A stretch of DNA of 13,326 nt from CAZNLL01 sp964573885. Its GTDB lineage: Bacteria; Desulfobacterota; DSM-4660; Desulfatiglandales; Desulfatiglandaceae. The stretch is from positions 1 to 13,326 of the forward strand of contig CAZNLL010000111.1 of NCBI GenBank assembly GCA_964573885.1. The letters are read 5' to 3'. Below, piece after piece: positions 1-6,096 of this stretch. Position numbers and translations under genes: made by a program. The notes beneath the pieces were generated by a model that had not been told where the DNA came from, made no database searches, and saw only the letters and a program-made list of their open reading frames with translations. Position 1 is the first letter of the stretch. Each line of letters opens with the position of its first letter.

Positions 1-141
1 GCCGCCACCCGCCAGATGATGTGCTGCATCGCCACGGGCCAGGGCGCGGGCGTCGTCTCCGCGGTCTCCGTCGCGGACGGAGTAGACAGCGATGGGATCA
101 CTATCTCCCGGGTACAAAAGGCGTTGAAAAAACAGGGGGTG
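1..141 (+). CDS. FAD-dependent oxidoreductase, C-terminal fragment (5' end outside window, no stop codon)
   Basis: Read from base 1, this frame gives AATRQMMCCIATGQGAG followed by a short helix-rich tail ending near QKALKKQGV. The pattern of a Cys-containing ATGQ(A/G)AG turn followed about 30 residues later by a (L/V)Q..L..QG end is what I know from the C-termini of the large FAD-dependent oxidoreductase family (PF12831 type), where this region contacts FAD. Only about 46 residues are present, so no substrate can be inferred. Oddly, there is no stop codon: the frame continues straight into LpxK. GC is very high at the start (45 of 60 in bases 1-60) and falls after about base 105. The break could be a real fusion, a frameshift in the G-runs at 149-155 or 166-175, or an assembly junction. 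The family assignment rests on a short tail and is moderate at best. Confidence 0.5.
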
Positions 142-1287
142 CAACAAAGGGGGGGTTTTCTCAGAGGGGGGGGGGAGGCTTTCAGGAGGGCTTTTATCCC
201 GGGTTGGTCCCGTATTCACGGGTCACGATCCCTGACCCTTTACAATCCCATCCTGGCTCCCTTTTCCCTGGTTTACGGACTGGGTGTAATGTGCCGTCTC
301 TGGGCCTATCGGTTGGGTCTCTTTGGCAGAAGACGCCTCCCAGGGTTTGTAGTGAGCGTGGGAAACCTGACCACAGGAGGAACGGGAAAGACGCCCGCCG
401 TGATCATGCTGGCAAAGTGGGCCCAGGCCGAGGGGAAAAAGGTCGCCGTGCTCTCCCGTGGCTTTGGGGGCCGTTATCGAGATCAGGTTTTGGCCGTGTC
501 TGACGGAAACCGGGTTTTGGCCGATCCCAGGGCTGCGGGCGATGAGCCCTGCCTGCTTGCCGAGAAACTACCGGGGATTCCCGTGGTCCTGTCCAGGAAG
601 AGATATCGGGCCGGGCTTTTCGCCCATCACCGGTTCGGCTCTGACTTCTTTATTCTTGATGACGGCTTCCAGCACCTGGAGTTGAAAAGCGATCTGGCCT
701 TCGTCCTTTTGGATGTGGACCGTCCCTTCGGGAACGGGCACCTCCTGCCGTGGGGCCCTTTGAGGGAACCCATTGGGCAGCTGCACAGGGCGGATGCGTT
801 GATTCTCACTCGCTTCAACTTCTCCCCTTCCGGGCATGCGGCCTTGAGGCATATGAAAGAAAAATTTCCAGAAATACCGGTATTTTGTGCGAGCCATTTC
901 CCGGAAAGGATTGTTTTTCCCCATACGGGTCAAGACAAGGCCCCGGCTTTTTTGGAGGGGAAACGGGTGTTGGCCTTTGCCGGAATCGCCCGGCCCGAGA
1001 GGTTCGGGGAGACCTTAAGAGCCCTTGGGGCGGAGGTGGCCTTTTTTAAGGCCTTCAGAGATCATCATGTATACAAAAGAGAGGAGGTCCAGACCCTTAT
1101 CCAGATGAAAGAGGCCTACCGGGCCCAGTATGTGGTGACCACCGAGAAGGACTGGGTGAAGGTGGGTGCCCTTAATGAGACATACGGTGAAATAGGCTAC
1201 CTGAATATCAGGTTTGGCGTTGTTTCCGATGAAAACCGTTTTTTCAAAATTATCCAAAATGGCTTCAGAGATAGACAGACCCTTTGA
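139..1287 (+). CDS. lpxK: Tetraacyldisaccharide 4'-kinase LpxK (start uncertain)
   Basis: LpxK phosphorylates the 4' position of the tetraacyldisaccharide-1-phosphate precursor to give lipid IVA, on the inner face of the cytoplasmic membrane. The family marks are clear: SVGNLTTGGTGKTP, with the P-loop GGTGKT at 376-393; DDGFQH at 658-675; the FGNGHLLPWGPLREP block near 727-771; and TTEKDW near 1138-1155. A membrane-associated amphipathic N-terminal helix (APFSLVYGLGV) precedes the P-loop, as in the family. The start is unresolved. There is no in-frame ATG between 21 and 289; GTG 139 is the only GTG near the right length and has poor ribosome-site spacing. Upstream the frame is open into an oxidoreductase tail. 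E. coli LpxK has its P-loop near residue 55, whereas from GTG 139 it lies near residue 80, so the true start may lie further in, in another frame behind the G-runs, or be lost. It overlaps the start of the next gene. Confidence 0.9.
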   Translation: MQQRGGFLRGGGEAFRRAFIPGWSRIHGSRSLTLYNPILAPFSLVYGLGVMCRLWAYRLGLFGRRRLPGFVVSVGNLTTGGTGKTPAVIMLAKWAQAEGKKVAVLSRGFGGRYRDQVLAVSDGNRVLADPRAAGDEPCLLAEKLPGIPVVLSRKRYRAGLFAHHRFGSDFFILDDGFQHLELKSDLAFVLLDVDRPFGNGHLLPWGPLREPIGQLHRADALILTRFNFSPSGHAALRHMKEKFPEIPVFCASHFPERIVFPHTGQDKAPAFLEGKRVLAFAGIARPERFGETLRALGAEVAFFKAFRDHHVYKREEVQTLIQMKEAYRAQYVVTTEKDWVKVGALNETYGEIGYLNIRFGVVSDENRFFKIIQNGFRDRQTL

Positions 1288-2176
1288 CTCGCATATGTAT
1301 GCCTTTCTCAACTTAATGGTCCGGCTCGGGTCCTGCATCCCTTTCCGGGTCTGCCAGTTTTTGGGGAGAATGCTGGGCGGGGCCTTCTCTCTGATCGTGT
1401 TGGGCCGGACAGAGGTCTCACTCCATAACCTGGGCCGGGCCTTTAAGGACAGTTTGAGTGAGCGGGAGATCAGAAGGCTTAACAGGCGGGTGATAACCCA
1501 CTTTGGAGAGATGTTTTTTGAGATCCCCCACATCCTGAGGCTTAATTCGGAAAACCTGGAGCGCTATGTGCGCTTTGAAAACGAGGAAAATCTGCTTTCC
1601 GCCCAGGCCAAGGGCAAGGGGGTATTCATCCTTACGGGTCATTTTGGAAACTGGGAGCTCATGTCCGCAGCCACGTGCCTCCGCTACGCCCCCAGAAGTG
1701 CTGTGGTGGCGAGACCCCTTGACTTCTCCCCGGCGGATCGATTAATGGCTGATCTCCGTTCCCGGTTCGGAACCGTAATCATCCCCAAACAAGGTGCGGT
1801 CAAGGGGATCCTGAAGGTGGTGAAGCAAAGAGGCATGGTGGGAATTCTGTTGGACCAAAACGTGGCCTGGTATGAGGGAGTTTTTGTACCCTTTTTCGGG
1901 AATCTAGCCTGTACGAATAAGGGCTTGGCCCTCTTGGCCCTCAAGACAGGGGCGCCGGTTGTTCCCGTCTTTTCCGTCCGGGATCACGATGGGAGGTATA
2001 GGGTCATCTTCGAAAAAGAGGTGAACCTCATCCGTACGGGGGACATGACCAGGGATGTAGAGGAAAATACGGCCCTTTTTACGAAAATCATTGAGCGATT
2101 TATCAGAGAGTATCCGGATCACTGGTTCTGGTTTCACAAAAGGTGGAAGACAAGGCCCTTTTCTCCTCTACCCTGA
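1259..2176 (+). CDS. Lipid A biosynthesis acyltransferase, LpxL/HtrB family
   Basis: This is a lysophospholipid-acyltransferase-like enzyme that adds a secondary acyl chain to (Kdo2-)lipid IVA from acyl-ACP at the inner membrane. The catalytic HX4E motif is visible as TGHFGNWE. Further family blocks are RTEVSLHNLGRAF near the N-terminus, GILLDQNV, VPFFG in the middle, and the near-terminal YPDHWFWFHKRWKTRP, which is typical of LpxL/LpxM. A hydrophobic N-terminal stretch (LNLMVRLGSC onward) fits a membrane anchor. I chose ATG 1259 because it gives the usual short lead before this anchor; ATG 1229 and 1295 are also in frame, and none has a good Shine-Dalgarno site. The gene overlaps the lpxK end by about 29 nt, which implies translational coupling. 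Sequence alone does not tell LpxL from LpxM-type specificity or acyl length, so no strict symbol is given. At 305 residues the length is normal. Confidence 0.92.
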   Translation: MASEIDRPFDSHMYAFLNLMVRLGSCIPFRVCQFLGRMLGGAFSLIVLGRTEVSLHNLGRAFKDSLSEREIRRLNRRVITHFGEMFFEIPHILRLNSENLERYVRFENEENLLSAQAKGKGVFILTGHFGNWELMSAATCLRYAPRSAVVARPLDFSPADRLMADLRSRFGTVIIPKQGAVKGILKVVKQRGMVGILLDQNVAWYEGVFVPFFGNLACTNKGLALLALKTGAPVVPVFSVRDHDGRYRVIFEKEVNLIRTGDMTRDVEENTALFTKIIERFIREYPDHWFWFHKRWKTRPFSPLP

Positions 2177-2232
2177 AGGCGTCCATCGGAAAGGGGCCTG
2201 TCTCTTTCGTTTTCAGGAGCTGGAAGAGGTAA

Positions 2233-3336
2233 ATGATGAAAATTGCTTCTCCTGGGGATGTCCCTGTGCCCCGGCTCAAGGCCGGGGGTCAGATACCGAA
2301 GGCCAGGATCAGACGCATCCTGGTTCGCACCACGAACTGGGTGGGTGATGCCATTATGACCCTTCCGGCTCTTGAGACCCTGAAGACGAATTTTCCCCAG
2401 AGTTACATCTCCGTTTTGGGAAGGCCGTGGGTTTTGCCCCTCCTGGAGAGCCATCCCGCAGTGGATCAGGTTATTCCTCACACCAGGAAGGGAGGGGGAC
2501 TTAGCCAGATAACCGGGTTGATCCAAGGGGCCCGGGAAATCCGCAAGGGCGGCTTTGATCTGGCCGTTATCTTCCAGAACGCCTTTGAGGCGGCACTCCT
2601 GTGCTATCTGGGGGGGCCCCCATATCGGGTAGGCTATAACACGGAAGGGAGGGGGATTTTCTTGACCCACCGGGTCAAAAGAAGCCAAGAGGTCTTAAGG
2701 GTACACCAGGTGGAATACTACCTGGCCATGCTTCGGGCACTCGGATGGGAGGCGCAGGCCCGTAACCCCGTTCTTCATGTATCTCCCGAGGACACAAACC
2801 GCACCCACGAGCTCCTGGATTCCATCAACATAGACAGAAGCGCGTTTCTCCTTGGTCTCGGCCCAGGCGCGGTGTATGGAGGGGCCAAAAGATGGCCCCC
2901 GGAGCGCTTTGCCCGGATCGGAGATTGGGCCTCAGAGAATTGGGGGGCCCGGGTCCTGGTCATGGGGAGCGGCATGGAGCAGGATATCTGTAAACGCCTT
3001 TGCCGATTGATGACCCATGAACCGGTCAATCTGTGCGGCCGGACCTCTCTGGGGGAGGCCATGGGCCTGATCAGCCGTTGTCATATGTTTGTGAGCAACG
3101 ACTCGGGCCTGATGCACATGGCTGCCGCTCTAAGGATTCCTACAGTGGCTGTATTTGGTTCAACAGACCCCGTCGCTACAGGACCGCGGGGGGCAAATGT
3201 GAGGGTGGTGAGACATGAAACGGCCTGTGCCCCGTGCCTGAAAACAGAATGCCCTACGGATTTTCGGTGTATGTTATCCATTGATCCGGAGGAGGTCTGG
3301 CAGGTCATGGAGGATCTCAAGGAGTGTATGTCATGA
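2233..3336 (+). CDS. waaF: ADP-heptose:LPS heptosyltransferase II (GT9 family)
   Basis: WaaF transfers the second L-glycero-D-manno-heptose from ADP-heptose to the inner core on the cytoplasmic side. It is a GT-B fold enzyme of family GT9. The N-terminal acceptor domain shows RTTNWVGDAIMTLPAL, with the Asp that serves as catalytic base in this family. The C-terminal nucleotide-sugar domain shows LGPGAVYGGAKRWP, LCGRTSLGEAMGLI, and the strong SNDSGLMHMAAAL followed by AVFGSTDP. A C-terminal Cys cluster (CAPCLKTEC) is common in GT9 proteins. Two tandem ATGs (2233 and 2236) compete; AGAGG at 2225-2229 is better spaced for the second. The N-terminus carries about 20 extra residues before the first strand compared with most WaaF proteins. 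The stop overlaps the gmhB start as ATGA. WaaF rather than WaaC is favoured by NWVGDAIMTLP and by the fact that the other GT9 gene here looks like WaaC. Confidence 0.93.
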   Translation: MMKIASPGDVPVPRLKAGGQIPKARIRRILVRTTNWVGDAIMTLPALETLKTNFPQSYISVLGRPWVLPLLESHPAVDQVIPHTRKGGGLSQITGLIQGAREIRKGGFDLAVIFQNAFEAALLCYLGGPPYRVGYNTEGRGIFLTHRVKRSQEVLRVHQVEYYLAMLRALGWEAQARNPVLHVSPEDTNRTHELLDSINIDRSAFLLGLGPGAVYGGAKRWPPERFARIGDWASENWGARVLVMGSGMEQDICKRLCRLMTHEPVNLCGRTSLGEAMGLISRCHMFVSNDSGLMHMAAALRIPTVAVFGSTDPVATGPRGANVRVVRHETACAPCLKTECPTDFRCMLSIDPEEVWQVMEDLKECMS

Positions 3337-3929
3337 GGGGCCCCGCGGTTTTTTTGGACAGAGACGGCACCATTAACGAACAGATGGGATACATTAACCA
3401 CATCACCCGGTTTGTTTTGCTTCCGGGGGTGCCTGAGGCCATAAGGCTATTGAACAGGCACGGGTATCTCACCATTGTGGTGTCCAACCAATCAGGGGTG
3501 GCCCGCGGGTATTTTCCCTTGACCCTGGTTGAGAAGGTCCATGCCCATATGAGGGCCTTGTTGGAAAAGGAAAGGGCGGTTATTGATGACGTCCTGTTTT
3601 GTCCCCATTATCCCGGAGGCAGCGTTGCGGAATACAGCCTCGATTGCCCGTGCAGAAAGCCGGAACCAGGGCTTATCCATAGGGCCTGTAAAAGGCATGA
3701 AATCGATTTGAGCAAGTCCTATGTCATCGGGGACCGGTGCACGGACCTGGAAATGGCCCAAAGGGGCGGCATCAAAGGCATTCTGGTGAAAACCGGGTAC
3801 GGTCTCGGGGATATGACCCATGTCTTGCCACGGGTATCGCTCAAACCCGCTTATATTGCCGAAAATCTCCTGGAAGCGGCTCAATGGATCGTCGGGGTGG
3901 GTGGGGGAAGGGCGGATTCCGTAAGATGA
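3333..3929 (+). CDS. gmhB: D-glycero-beta-D-manno-heptose 1,7-bisphosphate 7-phosphatase GmhB
   Basis: This is a HAD-superfamily phosphatase removing the 7-phosphate of heptose 1,7-bisphosphate in the ADP-heptose pathway that supplies WaaC and WaaF. The HAD nucleophile motif FLDRDGTIN lies at the N-terminus (Asp9 nucleophile, Asp11 acid/base), motif II is VSNQSG, and the metal-binding motif is GDRCTDLEMA. The structural zinc loop of GmhB is complete as CPHYPGG...CPCRKPEPG. ATG 3333 is chosen because AAGGAG at 3319-3324 sits 8 nt upstream and the ATG overlaps the waaF stop (ATGA). An upstream GTG at 3324 would add three residues but falls on the ribosome site. The length of 198 residues is normal for the family. 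Its place between two heptosyltransferase genes supports a heptose role over histidinol phosphatase, the related alternative. The Gly-rich C-terminal tail looks unstructured. Confidence 0.95.
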   Translation: MRGPAVFLDRDGTINEQMGYINHITRFVLLPGVPEAIRLLNRHGYLTIVVSNQSGVARGYFPLTLVEKVHAHMRALLEKERAVIDDVLFCPHYPGGSVAEYSLDCPCRKPEPGLIHRACKRHEIDLSKSYVIGDRCTDLEMAQRGGIKGILVKTGYGLGDMTHVLPRVSLKPAYIAENLLEAAQWIVGVGGGRADSVR

Positions 3930-4975
3930 GACCTCCCGAGAGCATCCTCATTGTGAAGCTGAGTGCCATAGGGGATGTGGTTCACACCCTTCCATTCCTG
4001 GAGGTCCTGAGAGAGAAGTTCCCCTATGCCCGAATTGACTGGGTTGTGGAGGAAGAGGCCTCTCAGATTATTGGAGGCCATCCAGACCTGGATGCCATGA
4101 TTGTCTCCGGCAGGAAGTCATGGCAAAAGAGGCTGGTAAGAAAGGGGGGGCCTTCCTTGGTACTCCGTGATATGGCCCATTTCTTCAGACAGCTCAGGAG
4201 CCGTGAATACGACCTGGTGGTGGATCTCCAGGGGCTTTTCAAGTCCGGTCTCCTGACCGCCCTTTCAAGGGGCAAGCGCAAGCTGGGCATGAGCGGGGCC
4301 AGGGAGGGGGGGTGGCTTTTCTTTAATGAGAGGCCTGTCCCGGTGGACTACAATGAACATGCCCTGGATCGGTACTTGAGAGTGGCCCGGCACCTGGGTT
4401 GTGACATCCATTCATGGAAAGGGGACATTCCCCTGGAAAGGGTTCACAGGGCCCGTGTGGAGGAACTCCTTGAAAGAGAGGGCCTGTGCATGGACCGGAT
4501 CATTGCGTTCAACCCCGTTGCCCGGTGGGTGACCAAGTTGTGGGACCCTGAACGTTTTGCCGCCCTGGCGGACAGGATACGTGTGCATTTAGGCTGTGAA
4601 ATTGTATTTACGGGGGGCCACCGGGACAGACCGGTCATAGAGCAAATTTTGTCCATGATGAGAGAAGAGGGGACCAACCTTGCGGGCCGAACAACCCTGA
4701 AGGAACTGGCCTGTCTTTACACCCGGTGCAGGGCCCTGGTGACCACCGATACGGGTCCCATGCACATTGCTGCCGCCATGGGCTGTCAGGTGGTGGCCCT
4801 CTTTGGACCTACGGCCCCTTGGCGGACCGGGCCCTATGGGCCGGGGCATGAGGTGATCACGGCCGGGACGGAATGCAGTCCCTGTTTTAAAAAGAAATGT
4901 GTCCACATGCGGTGCATGAAAGAAATTACGGTAAATGATGTCTTCTATGCCTTGGAAAAAATATTAGTAAAATAA
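3926..4975 (+). CDS. waaC: ADP-heptose:LPS heptosyltransferase I (GT9 family)
   Basis: WaaC adds the first heptose to Kdo of the inner core using ADP-heptose. The protein opens with ILIVKLSAIGDVVHTLPFL, where Asp17 corresponds to the catalytic Asp of the family. It then has the WVVEEEASQIIGGHPDLD block, a central DLQGLFKSG that is typical of WaaC, and the C-terminal donor site LAGRTTLKELACLY, TTDTGPMHIAAAMG and ALFGPTAPWRTGPYGP. A terminal Cys-rich segment (CSPCFKKKCVHMRC) resembles that of the waaF product. I chose ATG 3926 because it begins right at the conserved N-terminus and forms an ATGA overlap with the gmhB stop. The open frame extends further upstream, but that part is the shadow of gmhB. 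At 349 residues the length fits. With waaF and gmhB this forms a self-contained heptose module. WaaC is favoured over a third GT9 type by DLQGLFKSG. Confidence 0.93.
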   Translation: MRPPESILIVKLSAIGDVVHTLPFLEVLREKFPYARIDWVVEEEASQIIGGHPDLDAMIVSGRKSWQKRLVRKGGPSLVLRDMAHFFRQLRSREYDLVVDLQGLFKSGLLTALSRGKRKLGMSGAREGGWLFFNERPVPVDYNEHALDRYLRVARHLGCDIHSWKGDIPLERVHRARVEELLEREGLCMDRIIAFNPVARWVTKLWDPERFAALADRIRVHLGCEIVFTGGHRDRPVIEQILSMMREEGTNLAGRTTLKELACLYTRCRALVTTDTGPMHIAAAMGCQVVALFGPTAPWRTGPYGPGHEVITAGTECSPCFKKKCVHMRCMKEITVNDVFYALEKILVK

Positions 4976-5055
4976 AAGCTTAAAAGATAAAGCCGTTAAT
5001 CCACTTTAAGTTTTCTAAGGAAGATCCTAACCCCGTGGAACTGAAAGGAGGACCC

Positions 5056-5229
5056 ATGGCCATTAGCAAAGACCTCTTGGATATCCTGGCATGCCCCAAG
5101 TGCAAGGGGGACATTCACTTGAATGAGACCCAGGACGGGCTCATATGCGAAAACTGTAAATTGCTCTATGAGATCAAGGATGACATCCCGATCATGCTTA
5201 TTGACGAGGCCAAGCCCCTGAAGGAATAG
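5056..5229 (+). CDS. Small zinc-ribbon protein, Trm112/UPF0434 (YcaR-like) family
   Basis: This 57-residue protein contains CPKC near residue 14 and CENC near residue 34, two zinc-type Cys pairs, followed by YEIKDDIPIML. That is the complete signature of the bacterial Trm112/UPF0434 family (YcaR in E. coli). In eukaryotes and archaea Trm112 activates methyltransferases; the bacterial role is not settled. I recall that E. coli ycaR lies next to lpxK and kdsB, so the position downstream of an LOS cluster fits a recurring context. ATG 5056 is chosen because AAAGGAGG at 5044-5051 sits just upstream; an in-frame GTG at 5035 lacks a site of its own. An 80-nt gap separates it from waaC, so it may belong to the same transcript or have its own promoter. 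The stop is 18 nt from the converging neighbour. Confidence 0.9.
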   Translation: MAISKDLLDILACPKCKGDIHLNETQDGLICENCKLLYEIKDDIPIMLIDEAKPLKE

Positions 5230-5232
5230 GGT

Positions 5233-5248
5233 AGCCCCCATGGGGGCT
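5233..5248. terminator. Perfect 16-bp palindrome between convergent genes, candidate bidirectional terminator
   Basis: AGCCCCCATGGGGGCT reads the same on both strands and fills the 18-nt gap between the stop of the Trm112-like gene (5229) and the stop of the minus-strand gene (5248-5250). As RNA it can fold into a GC-rich stem of six pairs with a CATG loop on either transcript. No T-run follows on the plus strand and only a short AT stretch on the minus, so intrinsic termination would be weak. Position and symmetry are the main arguments. Confidence 0.45.
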
Positions 5249-6090
5249 TAAATCAACACCAGGCATCTGTTGGAGAAGGCCTTTAGCCAGGAATCGCCCC
5301 CGCGGTAAGCCTCACGGGTGAATTGGGGGAGACGGACAAGGGAGTGGCTTGTGCCGGCAGAGAGGGTCTCCTCCTCCAAGGCAGGGGCGGAGAGTCCTTG
5401 TTTTTCAATGAGTTCCAGGATGCACTCTATGACTTGGCGGTCCCAAGTGACCAGGACACTGTCCGGATCAAGGTAGTCTCCAAAAAGGCCGAACCAGGCC
5501 TCAAAGACCTGTAGCAGGAGATGTCTGTCCTGGAAAACGCCTCCTTCCGTCGGTGGAAGATCTGAAAAGGAGGTATTCAAAGGTGCCTCCTCACCCATGG
5601 CCTCGGCAAGAGGGGACTCCTGCCTCCTAACCACCGAGAGGCCCTCTTCCACCTGCAACTGGTTTTCCTCCATTTCTCCGGCCAGGTGAAGGATAAGGTG
5701 CCACTTTAACCCCTCCGTGTGAGACGATTCGTTTTTCTCCTCTCCCATGCGGCGGATCATGCGCCTGATCTCCCAAGGGGTCTCCTCTGATGGGGGATCG
5801 TTTTGGAGGGCCCTTAAAGAGGCGGCATACCCATTGTCCTGGTTATGTCGGATCCACAGCCTGTATTCCGAGAGAAGGCTCTTAAAGTGGGGGCCGGGCT
5901 TCAGGGCCTCGGGAGGGCGGCGGAGGCTGACCAAGGAGGCGGAATCCTCTGGCAAAGGCGGATCTTCCATGAACCAAGGCAGACAGAGGATGAGTGATCC
6001 GAAGAGGACCCGAATCTGGGCGAGGCCCCCCTCGGGCACATGGGAGTGGGGAAAAAGGATGGGGGAGATGTGGGACCTCGCCGACTCCAT
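5248..6090 (-). CDS. Unassigned 280-residue protein, operon partner of acetoacetyl-CoA synthetase
   Basis: I cannot give this gene a function. The protein has no signal peptide and no convincing membrane helix, so it is probably cytosolic. The N-terminus reads ILFPHSHVPEGGLAQI, then a short hydrophobic stretch ending LCLPWFMEDPPLP. The middle is charged and helical, with an Arg-rich segment (EIRRMIRRMGEEK) followed by GLKWHLILHLAGEMEENQLQ. The C-terminal third contains VFEAWFGLFGDYLDPDSVLVTWDRQVIECILELIEKQG, split here by eye as a Trp/Phe-rich block and an acidic helix. The ATG lies 6 nt past the stop of acetoacetyl-CoA synthetase, and AGGAGG overlapping that gene's end provides a ribosome site, so the pair is very likely co-transcribed and coupled. 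Codon use looks like the neighbours. The opposite strand has only shorter, unrecognisable frames. I have a faint impression of similar proteins in sulfate reducers, but cannot verify it. Confidence 0.8.
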   Translation of the reverse strand: MESARSHISPILFPHSHVPEGGLAQIRVLFGSLILCLPWFMEDPPLPEDSASLVSLRRPPEALKPGPHFKSLLSEYRLWIRHNQDNGYAASLRALQNDPPSEETPWEIRRMIRRMGEEKNESSHTEGLKWHLILHLAGEMEENQLQVEEGLSVVRRQESPLAEAMGEEAPLNTSFSDLPPTEGGVFQDRHLLLQVFEAWFGLFGDYLDPDSVLVTWDRQVIECILELIEKQGLSAPALEEETLSAGTSHSLVRLPQFTREAYRGGDSWLKAFSNRCLVLI

Positions 6091-6096
6091 ATGACC

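Noticed and set aside
1015..1533. 172-codon minus-strand open frame opposite the lpxK/lpxL junction
   Set aside because: Composition and lack of any recognisable motif mark it as a shadow of the two plus-strand genes.
2177..2232. Small gene or hairpin in the lpxL-waaF gap
   Set aside because: Only a five-pair GAAAG/CTTTC stem is visible and no start codon with a useful frame exists.
2134..2688. 184-codon minus-strand open frame opposite the waaF 5' half
   Set aside because: It is antisense to clear WaaF coding sequence and its translation shows no family features.
3737..3925. Upstream in-frame extension of waaC
   Set aside because: The extra residues overlay gmhB in another frame; the conserved WaaC N-terminus begins at ATG 3926.
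4976..5035. Possible AT-rich hairpin terminator after waaC (CTTAAAAG ... CTTTAAG)
   Set aside because: The stem is short, bulged and AT-only with a 17-nt loop, too weak to call.
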